DNA of 64,000 nucleotides from a filamentous cyanobacterium ESFC-1 (GCA_000380225.1 KB904821.1:4885059-4949058), one strand, 5' to 3'; counted from the stretch's first letter, positions 26,773-36,216 are shown. Notes: generated by a model from the sequence alone, not told the origin. Numbers and translations are program-made.

Positions 26773-27057
26773 ATGACACAAGGAATCCAACCGAAACCTT
26801 CTTTCTTACAACCCATTCGCCAGTGGTTCGACAATATTGAAATCAAAAATGCCAGTGTCGCTAGATTTATTGCCAAAACGATTCCGGCGCAATGTCCGTT
26901 TGAACGGGATATCGCCCTGTTGGGTCGCAGAATTGCTCATATTCCGCCGTTGTGTAAGTTGAATCCTTTTTACGATCAGTTAGTCGGTTTGCGTTTTCGG
27001 GCGTTGTGTTACCTCGCAGATTGCTGTGGTGAAGATATCCAAGCTTATTGTTCGTGA
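26773..27057 (+). CDS. Mo-dependent nitrogenase C-terminal domain (Mo-nitro_C) protein
   Basis: 94 residues from the ATG at 26773 (MTQGIQPKPSF). The domain runs from WFDNIEIKNASVARFIAKTI to FYDQLVGLRFRALCYLAD, ending CGEDIQAYC, the PF06967 pattern. The name is historical: free-standing copies occur widely in cyanobacteria that do not fix nitrogen, so it is not evidence for nitrogenase. The role is unknown. The 3' end overlaps the convergent ycf46 gene by 13 bp. Confidence 0.82.
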   Translation: MTQGIQPKPSFLQPIRQWFDNIEIKNASVARFIAKTIPAQCPFERDIALLGRRIAHIPPLCKLNPFYDQLVGLRFRALCYLADCCGEDIQAYCS

Positions 27058-28538
27058 ACGTTGACAAACCGTTGTTGCGCCCAACTGCGTAGTTGTTGTA
27101 TGTCCTCACGACGAGATACTGATAAAGGAATGGTTTTGCCAATCTCGTCTAAGAGTAAAGCTGTATCTAAAGGTTTTTGCAAGTATAGCGCTCGATACAA
27201 GCTTGCGATCGCGACCTGTTCGATTTCTGCACCGCCGAAGCCTGCGGTGGCTAAAGCTAATTCATCCAGATTAAAGTTATCGGGATTTTGTTGATGTCTG
27301 CTTAAATGGATGCGAAAAATCTCTTGACGCGCGGCAGCATCGGGAAGATCGACAAAGAAGATTTCATCGAAACGTCCTTTTCTCAGTAATTCTGGCGGTA
27401 ATCGGGAAATATCATTGGCTGTGGCAATTACAAAGACTTCTTGACGTTTTTCCTGTAACCAAGTCAGCAAGGTAGCGAATAAACGCTGACTCAACCCACC
27501 ATCAGAACTACCGCGACTCGACGAACTAAAGCCTTTTTCGATTTCATCTATCCATAAAATCGCCGGGGCCATGGATTCGGCCAGTTGAACGGCTTTACGA
27601 AAGTTTTTCTCGGATTCGCCCATATACTTGCTATATAGACGGCCTGCGTCGAGTTTTAGCAGGGGTAACTGCCATGTGCGGGCGATCGCCTTCGCGGCCA
27701 AAGATTTACCGCAACCTTGCACCCCAACTAATAAGATACCTTTTGGGGGGGTTAAGTTGAGCGATCGCGCTTGGGGACTAAAACCCACTTTGGCACGATT
27801 GAGCCAGGTTTTGAGATTTTGAAAGCCACCAAGTTGATAGGTATTCTCGGCTTCGGCGTAATATTCGAGTAAGCCGTCTTCGCGCAACATCTGGGCTTTA
27901 CGATCGAGAAGTCGCTTGATATCGGCGGCGTGGAGTTTACCATCTAATAAGGCTACATAGGCGATCGCTTGCCGGGCTTGGTGTAGAGTGAGTCCTGTCA
28001 GGGCTTGTACGATGCTTTTCGTTTCCTTTTGACTCAACTGCACCTGAATTTTATGCCGTTGACGTAGCGATCGCAACATGGCACAAAAGAAGTCGTAAAG
28101 CTCTTTTTGGGTGGGTAATTCTAAATCGTAATATACCGCCATCATTGCTAATTCCGGCGATAACTTAATCTGAGCATCCGTTAAAACCATTGTGGCGCGA
28201 TCGCGACTAAACCGTTGAGCAATTTCGCGAAATTGACGGGCTAACACCACATCATCTAAATGTTGACTAAAATCTTTGAGCAAGAAAATCCCCTCTTGAT
28301 GAAACCCCTCTAACGTCTTGAGTAATGCTTGGGGTTTGTCGGTATTGAATACCCCCTTATTTTGAGGATACTGCTTCAACCCTTGGGTAATTGTCCATAC
28401 ATACAAAGGCAACTTTAAGCGCCCTGCTACAGCTTTCAACAGCGTCTCAACTCGTTCCTCCTCTGTCGTTTCAATTGCAATCACCGGATGGAAAGACAGA
28501 ATTAAAGTCTTGAGATCGTGAATACCCGAAAAGCTCAT
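27045..28538 (-). CDS. ycf46: AAA ATPase, Ycf46 family
   Basis: 497 residues. The N-terminal 220 residues form the degenerate first ATPase-like domain of the Ycf46/Slr0374 family. The second is a full AAA domain with Walker A GVQGCGKS (272-279), Walker B ILWIDE (327-332), sensor 1 in [14 protein letters not shown] and the arginine-finger stretch [11 protein letters not shown]. It is conserved in cyanobacteria and red-algal plastids, and I recall links to CO2 or inorganic-carbon acclimation. It is alone in its transcript. Confidence 0.9.
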   Translation of the reverse strand: MSFSGIHDLKTLILSFHPVIAIETTEEERVETLLKAVAGRLKLPLYVWTITQGLKQYPQNKGVFNTDKPQALLKTLEGFHQEGIFLLKDFSQHLDDVVLARQFREIAQRFSRDRATMVLTDAQIKLSPELAMMAVYYDLELPTQKELYDFFCAMLRSLRQRHKIQVQLSQKETKSIVQALTGLTLHQARQAIAYVALLDGKLHAADIKRLLDRKAQMLREDGLLEYYAEAENTYQLGGFQNLKTWLNRAKVGFSPQARSLNLTPPKGILLVGVQGCGKSLAAKAIARTWQLPLLKLDAGRLYSKYMGESEKNFRKAVQLAESMAPAILWIDEIEKGFSSSSRGSSDGGLSQRLFATLLTWLQEKRQEVFVIATANDISRLPPELLRKGRFDEIFFVDLPDAAARQEIFRIHLSRHQQNPDNFNLDELALATAGFGGAEIEQVAIASLYRALYLQKPLDTALLLDEIGKTIPLSVSRREDIQQLRSWAQQRFVNVHEQ

Positions 28539-28778
28539 AGTTTATTGGTTAGCACTAATTTTAGTTTATCCTCTCATTTCCCAAAAGTCCCACTTGCGAC
28601 AGTCGCTTCAAGGGAAAATATAAGGCAAAATAACGGTATATTGAGCAGTTTCGGGTTATAACTCCCTCTTTAGTTATATTTCTGCCCCTGTCAAAATCAT
28701 GCTGTGGCTAGAGATAAATCATCCCCCCAAGTCATAAGCTAGGAAGTTGGTAAACCCAAACCCCGAACGGAGGGAAGA

Positions 28779-29027
28779 ATGCAGCAACTCATCGAGCGTT
28801 TTAAACAAATCAAACCTTTTAAAATTCTGGCAATTTTAGGGGTTTGTTTGATGTTGATCGCCACCACCGCTTGCAATCGCGGTGACATGACAGGCGCTCG
28901 TCCTCAGAATCCCCCCGTACAAGCTGGCGGACAAAACAACCCCCACAAAATGGGCGGTGATGGCTTAACCAAATCCACCCCTTCTAAGGCGGGAAACGTT
29001 AAAACTGTTAACCCCAGCAATAAATAA
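28779..29027 (+). CDS. Small lipoprotein of unknown function
   Basis: 82 residues. A basic start, a hydrophobic helix (about 17-30) and a lipobox (IATTAC) predict lipid attachment at Cys32. The mature part is short, Gly/Asn/Pro-rich and probably disordered. GGAGGGAAGA before the ATG is a strong ribosome-binding site. It is followed after 33 bp by a second lipoprotein with a similar leader, so the two form a transcription unit. Confidence 0.7.
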   Translation: MQQLIERFKQIKPFKILAILGVCLMLIATTACNRGDMTGARPQNPPVQAGGQNNPHKMGGDGLTKSTPSKAGNVKTVNPSNK

Positions 29028-29060
29028 ATAATAAATTTTCAACTCAAGGAGTCTAAGATT

Positions 29061-29471
29061 ATGACATTTCTTAAAAAATTTCCCATTGTTAAATTAGTCG
29101 CTGTTTTCCTCGCGGGTACTTTTCTATTTTTTAGCACCGCTTGTTCGAGTGCCACAGCCCGCGATATGAATGCCAATCCGCCCCAAAACGGCATTTATGA
29201 AGATAGTCCGGTGAGTCCTCCTGCCAAAACGCGAACACTCCAAGAAAATAGCGCTCGCAACCTGAGTAAGCCCCCCGCAAGCCCTGGTGAAGCGGCTCAA
29301 AAAGCAGCCGAAGCGGTTCCTGAAACGGCGAAAAAAGTGGGTAACAAAGCCGCTAAAAATCTCAAGCAATTACCCGAAGAAACCAAAAAGCGGGCCGAGA
29401 TGATTCCTGATAAAACCCAGGAAGCCGCCGAACAAGTTAAAGATGAAGCCCGCGCTTTGAATCAGAAGTAA
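29061..29471 (+). CDS. Lipoprotein with LEA-like amphipathic helix
   Basis: 136 residues. A signal helix ends in the lipobox FSTAC (Cys28). The C-terminal half (about 75-136) is an Ala/Lys/Glu-rich helix with repeated KAAE/AAEQVKDEA patterns like late-embryogenesis-abundant proteins. It resembles a family of small cyanobacterial lipoproteins, possibly DUF6658, but I am not sure. AAGGAG precedes the ATG. A stress or envelope role is only a guess. Confidence 0.7.
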   Translation: MTFLKKFPIVKLVAVFLAGTFLFFSTACSSATARDMNANPPQNGIYEDSPVSPPAKTRTLQENSARNLSKPPASPGEAAQKAAEAVPETAKKVGNKAAKNLKQLPEETKKRAEMIPDKTQEAAEQVKDEARALNQK

Positions 29472-29491
29472 TTTTTACTTTTAGTTAACTT

Positions 29492-29525
29492 AGAACCCCG
29501 GTTTATTCGAGAAACCGGGGTTCTG
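29492..29525. terminator. Bidirectional terminator
   Basis: AGAACCCCGGTTT pairs with AAACCGGGGTTCT, separated by ATTCGAG. It sits between the lipoprotein pair (plus) and the membrane protein gene (minus). Confidence 0.85.
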
Positions 29526-29531
29526 AATCGT

Positions 29532-30275
29532 TTAAACGGCAAAGATCGCGAATAGAATTAACCCCAAAATCACAAAGCCGATAATGCCAGCAATAAGGAT
29601 GAAAATTAACTTAAACCCGACCTGATTCGAGCGAGGGGGTTTAGAACGTAAAATATCCTGCCAATCTTGCGACCAAGCCAAGAAATCGTCGTTTTCGGCT
29701 TTGCTTTCGACTTGGATTCTGTCAAATGCCCAATCGGATTGGGATTCGATGTAGGGTTGCAGTAGAGTTTTGAGGTGGTGGGGGGTGGGGGCAGATGAAC
29801 CACTCAGGGTTAAGATTAAGACGCGATCGCGCACTCTGACTCTAGCCGTGAAAGTTTCAGATGCCAGTAACTCATTCATCGCCATCGCGATCGCCTCAGA
29901 ATCCCCTTCTCCGTACATTTCCGCCGCAATCGGAGGAGACTCAACAACTTCCTCATCAATAGCGCTTGTGGGGGCAGCACCAGGCGATAGAGAAAAGCTT
30001 TTGACCCAGACCGGACGAGACGCACCGTGTTTCCAACCTTCGAGTTCAACGCGATCGACCCCTACCGGATGCAACCGTTCTAAACCTCGATGTACCCAAG
30101 CCGTGAGTTGGTTTGCTTGGGGAACTTTCGACGACTTGAAGCGCATTTGCAAACAATCATTGCGTCGTCGGGCTTGGACTTGAATCCCTTTCGATTTTAA
30201 CTGGCTATTCATCAAAGCCGCGATCGCGTCGGGCTGTCCTTGTTTTGCTTGTTCGATGCCGTCAGATTCTCTCAT
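29532..30275 (-). CDS. Tail-anchored protein with two copies of a cyanobacterial repeat domain
   Basis: 247 residues. Two segments share the pattern AIAALMNxxLxxKG...R..CLxMRF...LTAWVHRGLERL: residues about 13-90, and 127-210 (AIAMAMNELLASETF...). Such domains occur in other cyanobacterial proteins of unknown function. A single C-terminal membrane helix (about 222-245) suggests a tail anchor with the rest in the cytosol. The first four bases overlap the end of the upstream hydrolase gene (ATGA), so the two are coupled. Confidence 0.65.
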   Translation of the reverse strand: MRESDGIEQAKQGQPDAIAALMNSQLKSKGIQVQARRRNDCLQMRFKSSKVPQANQLTAWVHRGLERLHPVGVDRVELEGWKHGASRPVWVKSFSLSPGAAPTSAIDEEVVESPPIAAEMYGEGDSEAIAMAMNELLASETFTARVRVRDRVLILTLSGSSAPTPHHLKTLLQPYIESQSDWAFDRIQVESKAENDDFLAWSQDWQDILRSKPPRSNQVGFKLIFILIAGIIGFVILGLILFAIFAV

Positions 30276-30988
30276 ACCGCACCCGGTGTTTCTAACAAAT
30301 ACTCAACCCACATTTCCACCACCTCTGGGGAACCATACCAATGCCCCGGAGAATTAGGGGAATGCCAAATCCCCTCTAATGTTAAATTAAGCGCCCCCTC
30401 TAGATGAGCCGCTTTGACGGGTGTAATGCCATCTCCCCAACATTCTCCGGTTCCACAGGTGATTTGATAACTGTTATAAGCCAGCCAACTTTGCCAGCGT
30501 TGACCATAAACTGCCTTTCCTGCCACACAAATATACTGAATTTCCGGGTAGAACGCTCCAGGGTAGGAATTCTGAACAAAGTCGAGGTTTCGTTTTGTCC
30601 AGCGTTCTTGACTAATATGAGGTGTTCCTAGAGTAATCAACCGGGAAACAATCTTGCGTCCTTGCCATATTGCAGCTTTTCCCGTGACATCCCCATGAAG
30701 ATCGTAAGGCTGATCCCCCAAATAAATGCGAGCAATCCACCCCCCCGCCGAATGGCCAATTAAATTCACCGTCTCGCTGTTGTACTTTTCTCGAACTGCG
30801 GCGATTGTGCGGTCGATTTGGCGTAAAATTGGCACAACCGAACGCCCCCCAATCGTTGGCAGCCAATCCCGTTTGCGAAGGGGAACCGTCACTGTCGGGA
30901 TTCCTCGCTCGTTGAGGATTTTTTCGAGCCAGCGATAGTCTGTACCGCGAGCGAGATAGCCCGGTAAAATAACAGAAGGTAAAGGCAT
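30272..30988 (-). CDS. Alpha/beta hydrolase, lipase/PGAP1-like
   Basis: 238 residues. The nucleophile elbow is GHSAGG (about 79-84) in VNLIGHSAGGWIARIYLG. LITLGTPH fits lipase-like hydrolases, and a C-terminal His (GHWYG, or the one in IWHSP) may complete the triad. There is no signal peptide. The gene is translationally coupled to the tail-anchored repeat protein, which suggests a shared membrane-related job. Confidence 0.8.
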   Translation of the reverse strand: MPLPSVILPGYLARGTDYRWLEKILNERGIPTVTVPLRKRDWLPTIGGRSVVPILRQIDRTIAAVREKYNSETVNLIGHSAGGWIARIYLGDQPYDLHGDVTGKAAIWQGRKIVSRLITLGTPHISQERWTKRNLDFVQNSYPGAFYPEIQYICVAGKAVYGQRWQSWLAYNSYQITCGTGECWGDGITPVKAAHLEGALNLTLEGIWHSPNSPGHWYGSPEVVEMWVEYLLETPGAV

Positions 30989-31021
30989 TTTTGGTAAACT
31001 ACTTTAAACCGTGAACGAAAC

Positions 31022-31759
31022 GTGCAAGTTGGTATTCTCTATGGTATTAGCATCAGTACCGGTGACCCGGAACTGATAACCCTCAAAGGGTTGCGCCTGC
31101 TGCGAACGGCGGATATAGTGGCTTTTCCGGCAGGATTAAACGGAAAACCAGGAGTTGCCGAGCAGATTATCGCACCTTGGCTGATCGAACCTCAGCAACG
31201 CTTACCGCTACAGTTTCCCTACGTCCGCGATCTCAAGGTTCTGAATCAAGCGTGGGAAGAAGCAGCGGCCAAGGTCTGGTCTTATCTCGAACAAAACCAA
31301 ACCATTGCTTTTGCTTGCGAAGGCGATATTAGTTTTTATAGTACCTTTACTTACCTCGCTCAAACCCTGCAAGCCAAACATCCCGAAGCGATTGTCAAAA
31401 CTGTTCCGGGCATTTGTTCCCCGATGGCTGCGGCTTCGGTGTTGGGCATTCCCCTCACGGTACGGGAGCAACGTTTGGCAATTCTGCCTGCTTTGTACAA
31501 CGTTGCAGAGCTAGAAAAGACGTTGGCTTGGGCGGATGTGGTGGTTTTGATGAAGGTCAGTTCAGTCTATGACCAAGTTTGGCCGATTTTAGCTAAATAT
31601 AAGCTTTTAGACCGCAGTTGGATTGTCGAACGGGCAACTCTCCCGACCCAGAAGATTTATGACAATCTCCAAGATTGTCCGCAATTAGATTTATCCTATT
31701 TTTCAATCTTGATTGTTCAGGTTAATTCATCTGGGAGTCAACAACCCACAAAAAATTAA
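31022..31759 (+). CDS. cobI: Precorrin-2 C20-methyltransferase
   Basis: 245 residues from a GTG. The tetrapyrrole methylase fold is seen in LYGISISTGDPELITLKGLRLL (the GxGxGD-like SAM loop), CEGDISFYSTFTYLAQTL and VPGICSPMAAASVLGIPL. It methylates C-20 in the cobalamin pathway. It is the only corrin-synthesis gene in the window. Together with cbiMNQO and the riboswitch, it shows that the organism makes cobamides. The stop overlaps that of the convergent FecR gene by 4 bp. Confidence 0.9.
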   Translation: MQVGILYGISISTGDPELITLKGLRLLRTADIVAFPAGLNGKPGVAEQIIAPWLIEPQQRLPLQFPYVRDLKVLNQAWEEAAAKVWSYLEQNQTIAFACEGDISFYSTFTYLAQTLQAKHPEAIVKTVPGICSPMAAASVLGIPLTVREQRLAILPALYNVAELEKTLAWADVVVLMKVSSVYDQVWPILAKYKLLDRSWIVERATLPTQKIYDNLQDCPQLDLSYFSILIVQVNSSGSQQPTKN

Positions 31760-33549
31760 TTTACACCATTACCCTGTCCGGGGAAGTTGCCGCCGTTGCC
31801 CTGTCCAGGGAAGTTACCGCCGTTACCATTTCCTTGTCCGGGGAAGTTGCCGCCGTTACCGTTACCCTGTCCGGGGAAGTTACCGCCATTGCCAGCGTTA
31901 CCCGGATTGCCATTGCCAGCGTTACCCGGATTGCCACCGGGATTGCCGCCAGGATTGCCGCCGGGATTGCCGCCAGGGTTGCCGCCGGGATTGCCACCGG
32001 GGTTGCCGCCAGGGTTGCCGCCAGGGTTGCCACCGGGATTGCCGCCAGGATTGCCGCCAGGATTGCCACCGGGATTGCCGCCAGGATTGCCGCCGGGATT
32101 GATACCCGGATTACCACCGGGATTACCACCAGGATTACCACCAGGATTGATACCCGGATTACCACCAGGGTTGCCACCGGGATTGATACCCGGATTACCA
32201 CCGGGATTACCACCAGGATTGATACCAGGGTTGCCACCGGGATTGATACCCGGATTACCACCAGGATTGATACCCGGATTACCACCAGGATTGATACCCG
32301 GATTACCACCAGGGTTGCCACCGGGATTGATACCCGGATTGCCACCGGGATTGATACCGGGATTACCGCCGGGATTACCACCAGGATTGATACCCGGATT
32401 ACCGCCGGGATTACCACCAGGATTGATACCGGGATTACGACCGGGATTACGACCGGGGTTGTTGGGAGTTACCGTCGGACTAAGATTATTGAGATTGGGG
32501 CTACTGACTCCTGTGTTTCCTCCCAACGGATTGAATCCGTTTGAAGGACTATTGGAACGGGGTACGTTAGGAGTAGAAGTTCCCGGTGTCACAGATGGGT
32601 CAGAGGTGGAAGATGGGTTTTGGGTAGAAGTGGGGGAGGTTTGAATTTGGCCGCGGTTGAGAATAGAGCGCACATTGTCGCGATCGCGTTCGATGGTCGT
32701 TAAATTGAAGGTGGATTGATTGCGATCGCCACTGAGATAGTCATTGAAGTTAAAGTCAACGACTGCTGTTGTCACATCGCCAAATTCGGCACTCGCTGCG
32801 GGTAAGCGGACAAATGCGGGATTTACAATGGCCGCTTCTTCGTTTAAGGGCGATTGTCTTTCTAGAGCTTCGCTAACCTCCGATCGCACTGGATTGAGCC
32901 GTTTATCCGTTTCGCCGTTGGGATTGGTTAAATCTAATCCTTGAACTAAGGAACTGGTTTCGTAAAATAAATCTAAATCAATGTTGTAAACGCGATCGAT
33001 ACGTCCGGCGACTAAAACCGCCATTTGACCGCCTTTCAACTCCAATCTCTGGCTACCATCGGCGTTAAAAATTTCGATTCCTGAATCGGTCAATGCTCCA
33101 AATAAGGTTGTATCGGTTTCGGGGTTGTAACGAGCAAAAATCGCCGAACCGTTAATCCCAGCCGCAGCATTAGGGGTACGGATCGTTGAGCCACCTTGAC
33201 CGGGTTGAATCAGCATCAACACAGTTCCCCTAGATAAATCCACTGCTCGCGTCCCCGCATTGAAACGGAATACAGTTTGTGCGCCCAGTCGGGCTAAGGA
33301 GTTATCGTTAAAGCGCAAACTCGCCTCAGAATTGGCAGCAGTCGCGATCGCGTCTCCGGGGGTCATAACATCAGAAACTCTCGCCGCTCGGGCCGCTTGA
33401 TTTTTGCGGACTAAGCGGACTTGGTTGCGTAGGGCCGCTATAGTGGCTCGCGTCAAAACGGTTGATTGCGATCGCGCAGCTTGAGGCAGAATTATGGGTG
33501 AAACACTGCTCAAGCTGAATACCATTGCTAATACAATTGGACGAATCAT
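31756..33549 (-). CDS. FecR-domain protein with long Asn-Pro-Gly-Gly repeat
   Basis: 597 residues. A signal peptide (about 1-28) leads to a FecR-type domain (about 45-165: PGDAIATAANSEASLRFNDNSLARLG and a TIRTPNAAAGINGS-like stretch). A Ser/Thr/Asn-rich linker follows, then a low-complexity tail of NPGG and NPGI tetrapeptides (about 365-545), closing with GGNFPGQGNGN repeats. In cyanobacteria FecR domains often occur in exported or outer-envelope proteins and need not act in iron signalling. The divergent neighbour is an outer-membrane barrel, so an envelope partnership is plausible. Confidence 0.85.
   Translation of the reverse strand: MIRPIVLAMVFSLSSVSPIILPQAARSQSTVLTRATIAALRNQVRLVRKNQAARAARVSDVMTPGDAIATAANSEASLRFNDNSLARLGAQTVFRFNAGTRAVDLSRGTVLMLIQPGQGGSTIRTPNAAAGINGSAIFARYNPETDTTLFGALTDSGIEIFNADGSQRLELKGGQMAVLVAGRIDRVYNIDLDLFYETSSLVQGLDLTNPNGETDKRLNPVRSEVSEALERQSPLNEEAAIVNPAFVRLPAASAEFGDVTTAVVDFNFNDYLSGDRNQSTFNLTTIERDRDNVRSILNRGQIQTSPTSTQNPSSTSDPSVTPGTSTPNVPRSNSPSNGFNPLGGNTGVSSPNLNNLSPTVTPNNPGRNPGRNPGINPGGNPGGNPGINPGGNPGGNPGINPGGNPGINPGGNPGGNPGINPGGNPGINPGGNPGINPGGNPGINPGGNPGGNPGINPGGNPGGNPGINPGGNPGGNPGGNPGINPGGNPGGNPGGNPGGNPGGNPGGNPGGNPGGNPGGNPGGNPGGNPGGNPGGNPGGNPGNAGNGNPGNAGNGGNFPGQGNGNGGNFPGQGNGNGGNFPGQGNGGNFPGQGNGVN
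31920..32459 (-). repeat. 12-bp tandem repeat encoding NPGG/NPGI
   Basis: Units of the form GGxAAyCCxGGx repeat for about 540 bp. Two versions (Gly or Ile at the last codon) alternate in higher-order blocks, and synonymous third-base variants mark sub-blocks. Because the unit is a multiple of three with few stops, other frames stay open. Those long open frames are not genes. Confidence 0.9.
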
Positions 33550-33655
33550 TGCTAAATCCCCTACTGAAAGTTAGTGGAGCCGTTTGTAGAACCTTTCGTG
33601 TTTTCTAACACATTCGTAAAATTATCTATCTTCTCTATAAAAATATAGTAAATTT

Positions 33656-34810
33656 ATGTTTACTCAAAATACAAAAGAATCTTTGATATTTTCTACTATT
33701 TTAAACAAAACTAACGTCAAAAACCTCTTTCTAAATAATGGTTTCTGTATTTTCTCTCTTCATAAAAAAATACATTTACCTTGCCGTAATCCCCCTGTGG
33801 CCAGAAAAGTCGTATCTTTCTGCCCAACCCCTCGTAACCGTTCAAAAACCTGGAGAGCTTGTGTAAAGTGGCAACAGTTTAAGCTGCAATTGGCAATTAT
33901 AGGCAGTTTTGGGGTAGGAATAGTCGGATTGACTGCTAATAATCCCGCTTTTGCCCAAACTACAGTTCCTAACTGGTCTGAAGCTGAATTTAGACTGCAC
34001 GAAGATAACAGTATTTTAAGACAAACTGAAAGTTTGAGCGATCCAGAATTAGGCATTTTACGCATCGAAGAGTTAGACATTATTCCGACTGAAGTCGAAC
34101 AGTCTCCTACAGTTTATTTAATCGGTCAAATTAACTACTTCCAAAGTGACAATATTTTGTTGTCCGCTCGCGATCCCATTAATGATGGTTTGTTTCGAGT
34201 GGGGGCTTCGGTACTAGCCATCCCCGAATTGAGCGATCGCACTTCCTTGTTTGCATCCGTTGGTGGCAGTTTAGCCCGTTATAGTGAACTGGCCAACTTT
34301 GACTACAATCAAATTACTGTCAATACCGGAATTCAGCAGCGTCTTTTTGCCAACACCTATGGGATTGTCGGCTGGAGTCATCAGCAACTTTTTACCAAAC
34401 GCGGTAGTAATCGCTTTCTGAACGAGCATTCCCTCTACGGGGGAATCAACCGCCGCGATATCTTGTCTTCTCGAGCAGTGTTAGATACCTTTTATCAATC
34501 TCGCATTAGTTTTGCCGATCCTGATGAGCGATCGCAATTTATCAATACTGCCGGAATTTCTCTCGGTTATACCCCCAGTTCCCAATTCCAAGCTTTCTTA
34601 GACTATCAATTTCTCTACGCGGACTTTACCCGTCAATCCCGCTACGATCTTTACCACCAAGTCACCGGACGTTTGGTATATCGTCCTTCCCCTAATATGC
34701 GAATCGAGCTATTTAGCGGTCAAAGCTTCGGTTATTCTTCCAATGAGAATATTAATTTTGATGGGTTTGTGTTTGGGGTCAATCTGGGGTTCAATGTGCC
34801 GTTGTTTTGA
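33656..34810 (+). CDS. Outer-membrane beta-barrel protein
   Basis: 384 residues from the first ATG. The real start may be a GTG near 33797, because the signal helix (about 77-100, ending NNPAFAQ) lies far from the first Met. The mature protein alternates hydrophobic and polar residues in beta-strand fashion and ends in Phe (FVFGVNLGFNVPLF), the hallmark of BAM-inserted barrels. It diverges from the FecR gene with about 105 bp between them. The cargo is unknown. Confidence 0.75.
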   Translation: MFTQNTKESLIFSTILNKTNVKNLFLNNGFCIFSLHKKIHLPCRNPPVARKVVSFCPTPRNRSKTWRACVKWQQFKLQLAIIGSFGVGIVGLTANNPAFAQTTVPNWSEAEFRLHEDNSILRQTESLSDPELGILRIEELDIIPTEVEQSPTVYLIGQINYFQSDNILLSARDPINDGLFRVGASVLAIPELSDRTSLFASVGGSLARYSELANFDYNQITVNTGIQQRLFANTYGIVGWSHQQLFTKRGSNRFLNEHSLYGGINRRDILSSRAVLDTFYQSRISFADPDERSQFINTAGISLGYTPSSQFQAFLDYQFLYADFTRQSRYDLYHQVTGRLVYRPSPNMRIELFSGQSFGYSSNENINFDGFVFGVNLGFNVPLF

Positions 34811-34921
34811 TTTTGTTATTGGTTGTTGGTTATTGGTTATTAGTTATTGGTTATTGGTTATTAGTTATTGGTTATTAGTTATTGGTTATTAGTTATTGGT
34901 TATTAGTTATTGGTTATTGGT
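34811..34921. repeat. Long TTATTGG heptamer array
   Basis: About 15 heptamers of TTATTGG/TTATTAG/TTGTTGG type follow the barrel gene. The array sits in the spacer between convergent genes and encodes nothing. Confidence 0.9.
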
Positions 34922-34970
34922 TGTTCCCACAATCCCTTAATTGATAATTGGTAATTAGTAATTAGTAATT

Positions 34971-35068
34971 ATCTCTATCGTTGTACATTATAAATTGTAC
35001 ATTGTACATTATCTCTATCGTTGTACATTATAAATTGTACATTGTACATTATCTCTATCGTTGTACAT
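34971..35068. repeat. 40-bp tandem repeat, 2.5 copies
   Basis: Units start at 34971, 35011 and 35051 with ATCTCTATCGTTGTACAT. The last, partial unit contains the stop codon and last codons of the minus-strand gene at 35055-36143. The unit interior is built from TTGTACATTATAAAT-type sequence. Confidence 0.9.
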
Positions 35069-36143
35069 CAACCACGCGATCGCCTTCCAAGCGATAGCCC
35101 CATTCCGGGTGTTCGGCCAACTGTTTGGCGACGATGTTGCGGCCAAGGGCGTTACGACACAGGGTTTGTAAGATTTGTAGAGAAGGTTTTTCGGGTTGTT
35201 CTGGCGTTTCAGCCGAAGGTGGGAGAGCATCAGTTGGGGGGTTGATTTGGTTGAGGCGATCGCCCACTTCGTCTTTTTGCGGTTGCGATCGCGACCCAAA
35301 CGAAGGCGGCAGATAAGGATTTTGCACCCCTTGTTCTTGATGGCGTTTGGCATCTTGCGCGAGGCGATCGCACTTGCGTAAAAAACCATCCCACAAATCT
35401 TTGGCTAATACGGGATTGCGTAAATCCGCCCTAGCCCTAGCTACCGCCGCTTCAAGGGGTTCGCCCTTGTGGATGTAATATTGAGTCCGTTCTTCAGCAA
35501 AAGCCGGATAAGGCACACCCGGTTCAACTTCCCAATCTTGTTGAATTTGCTGGCTACTTCCCAAGGGTAAACCCTGTACAAATTCATCCCAAAAGGGAGA
35601 AATCATCCCCTTCGTCATACCATCAATCACTTTGAACATATACCCAGAGGGATTCTGCTTTCCCTGTGCCGTGAAATATGCCAGCAAAGCCCGTTGAAAC
35701 GCCTCGAACTGCTCCCGACTCGTCCAGGGGCCTTGAAACTGATAATGGGGCGTTACCGGGACAGCAATGGGTTGGCGACGTTGCCCAAAATAGGGGTCGC
35801 TGACTGGGGGAGGAGTAGGAGTGGGAGAAGCCGAAAAAATCAAACGGGAAAAGGCCGCTAATTTCTGCTCTAACACCGTCAAATTAAGGCAGCATTCAGT
35901 CTGAGAATGAGCCAACAAGCGCATTTGCAAAAAGCCTCTTTGCACCAGGCGATCGCGTGCCGTAGCTTGTTCGGGGGCGGTCAATCCGGTATAGTTTTCG
36001 ATTTCTTTTTCATCGTAACGCCACCAATTTTCCGTTTCTTGGTCGATCAGATAAACCAGCAAAATCGCCGCCGTTACACCCCCCGTTACTTTGGCTAATT
36101 GCGGATAATAGGTCTGGGCTTGTCCAAATTTGTCTTTGGTCAT
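35055..36143 (-). CDS. Protein with winged-helix-like N-terminus, function unknown
   Basis: 362 residues. Residues about 10-80 (YYPQLAKVTGGVTAAILLVYLID...YTGLTAPEQATARDRLVQRGFLQ) look like the winged-helix region of replication-initiator or DnaD-like proteins: a helix, the type of substrate, then EQxxARxxLxxRGxL. The middle (about 140-260) is mainly helical, and a disordered Gln/Pro-rich region follows. The start codon and MTKDK come from a CCAAAGA/CAAATGA heptamer array. Both gene ends are thus shaped by repeats. DNA binding is inferred. Confidence 0.55.
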   Translation of the reverse strand: MTKDKFGQAQTYYPQLAKVTGGVTAAILLVYLIDQETENWWRYDEKEIENYTGLTAPEQATARDRLVQRGFLQMRLLAHSQTECCLNLTVLEQKLAAFSRLIFSASPTPTPPPVSDPYFGQRRQPIAVPVTPHYQFQGPWTSREQFEAFQRALLAYFTAQGKQNPSGYMFKVIDGMTKGMISPFWDEFVQGLPLGSSQQIQQDWEVEPGVPYPAFAEERTQYYIHKGEPLEAAVARARADLRNPVLAKDLWDGFLRKCDRLAQDAKRHQEQGVQNPYLPPSFGSRSQPQKDEVGDRLNQINPPTDALPPSAETPEQPEKPSLQILQTLCRNALGRNIVAKQLAEHPEWGYRLEGDRVVDVQR

Positions 36144-36216
36144 TTGTCTTTGGTCATTTGTTATTGGTTATTGGTTATTGGTTGTTGGTTATTGGTTATT
36201 GGTTATTGGTTGTTGG
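36144..36216. repeat. Heptamer array upstream of the winged-helix gene
   Basis: TTATTGG/TTGTTGG/TCATTTG heptamers. Read on the minus strand they end in the start codon of the 36143 gene. Confidence 0.85.

Noticed and set aside
26773..27057. Evidence for nitrogen fixation
   Set aside because: Stand-alone Mo-nitro_C proteins occur in non-fixing cyanobacteria, and no nif gene is in the window.
31761..32644. Long open frames on both strands across the NPGG repeat (up to 285 codons)
   Set aside because: They are by-products of a 12-bp repeat unit with no stops in several frames. Their translations are monotonous PPGL, VIRVSI or GIATRI-type repeats with no start signals.
31756..33549. FecR as part of an iron-siderophore signalling set
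   Set aside because: There is no FecI-type sigma factor or TonB receptor beside it. Cyanobacterial FecR domains are common in envelope proteins.
34811..34921. Possible CRISPR array
   Set aside because: The repeats are contiguous heptamers with no unique spacers, and no cas genes are present.
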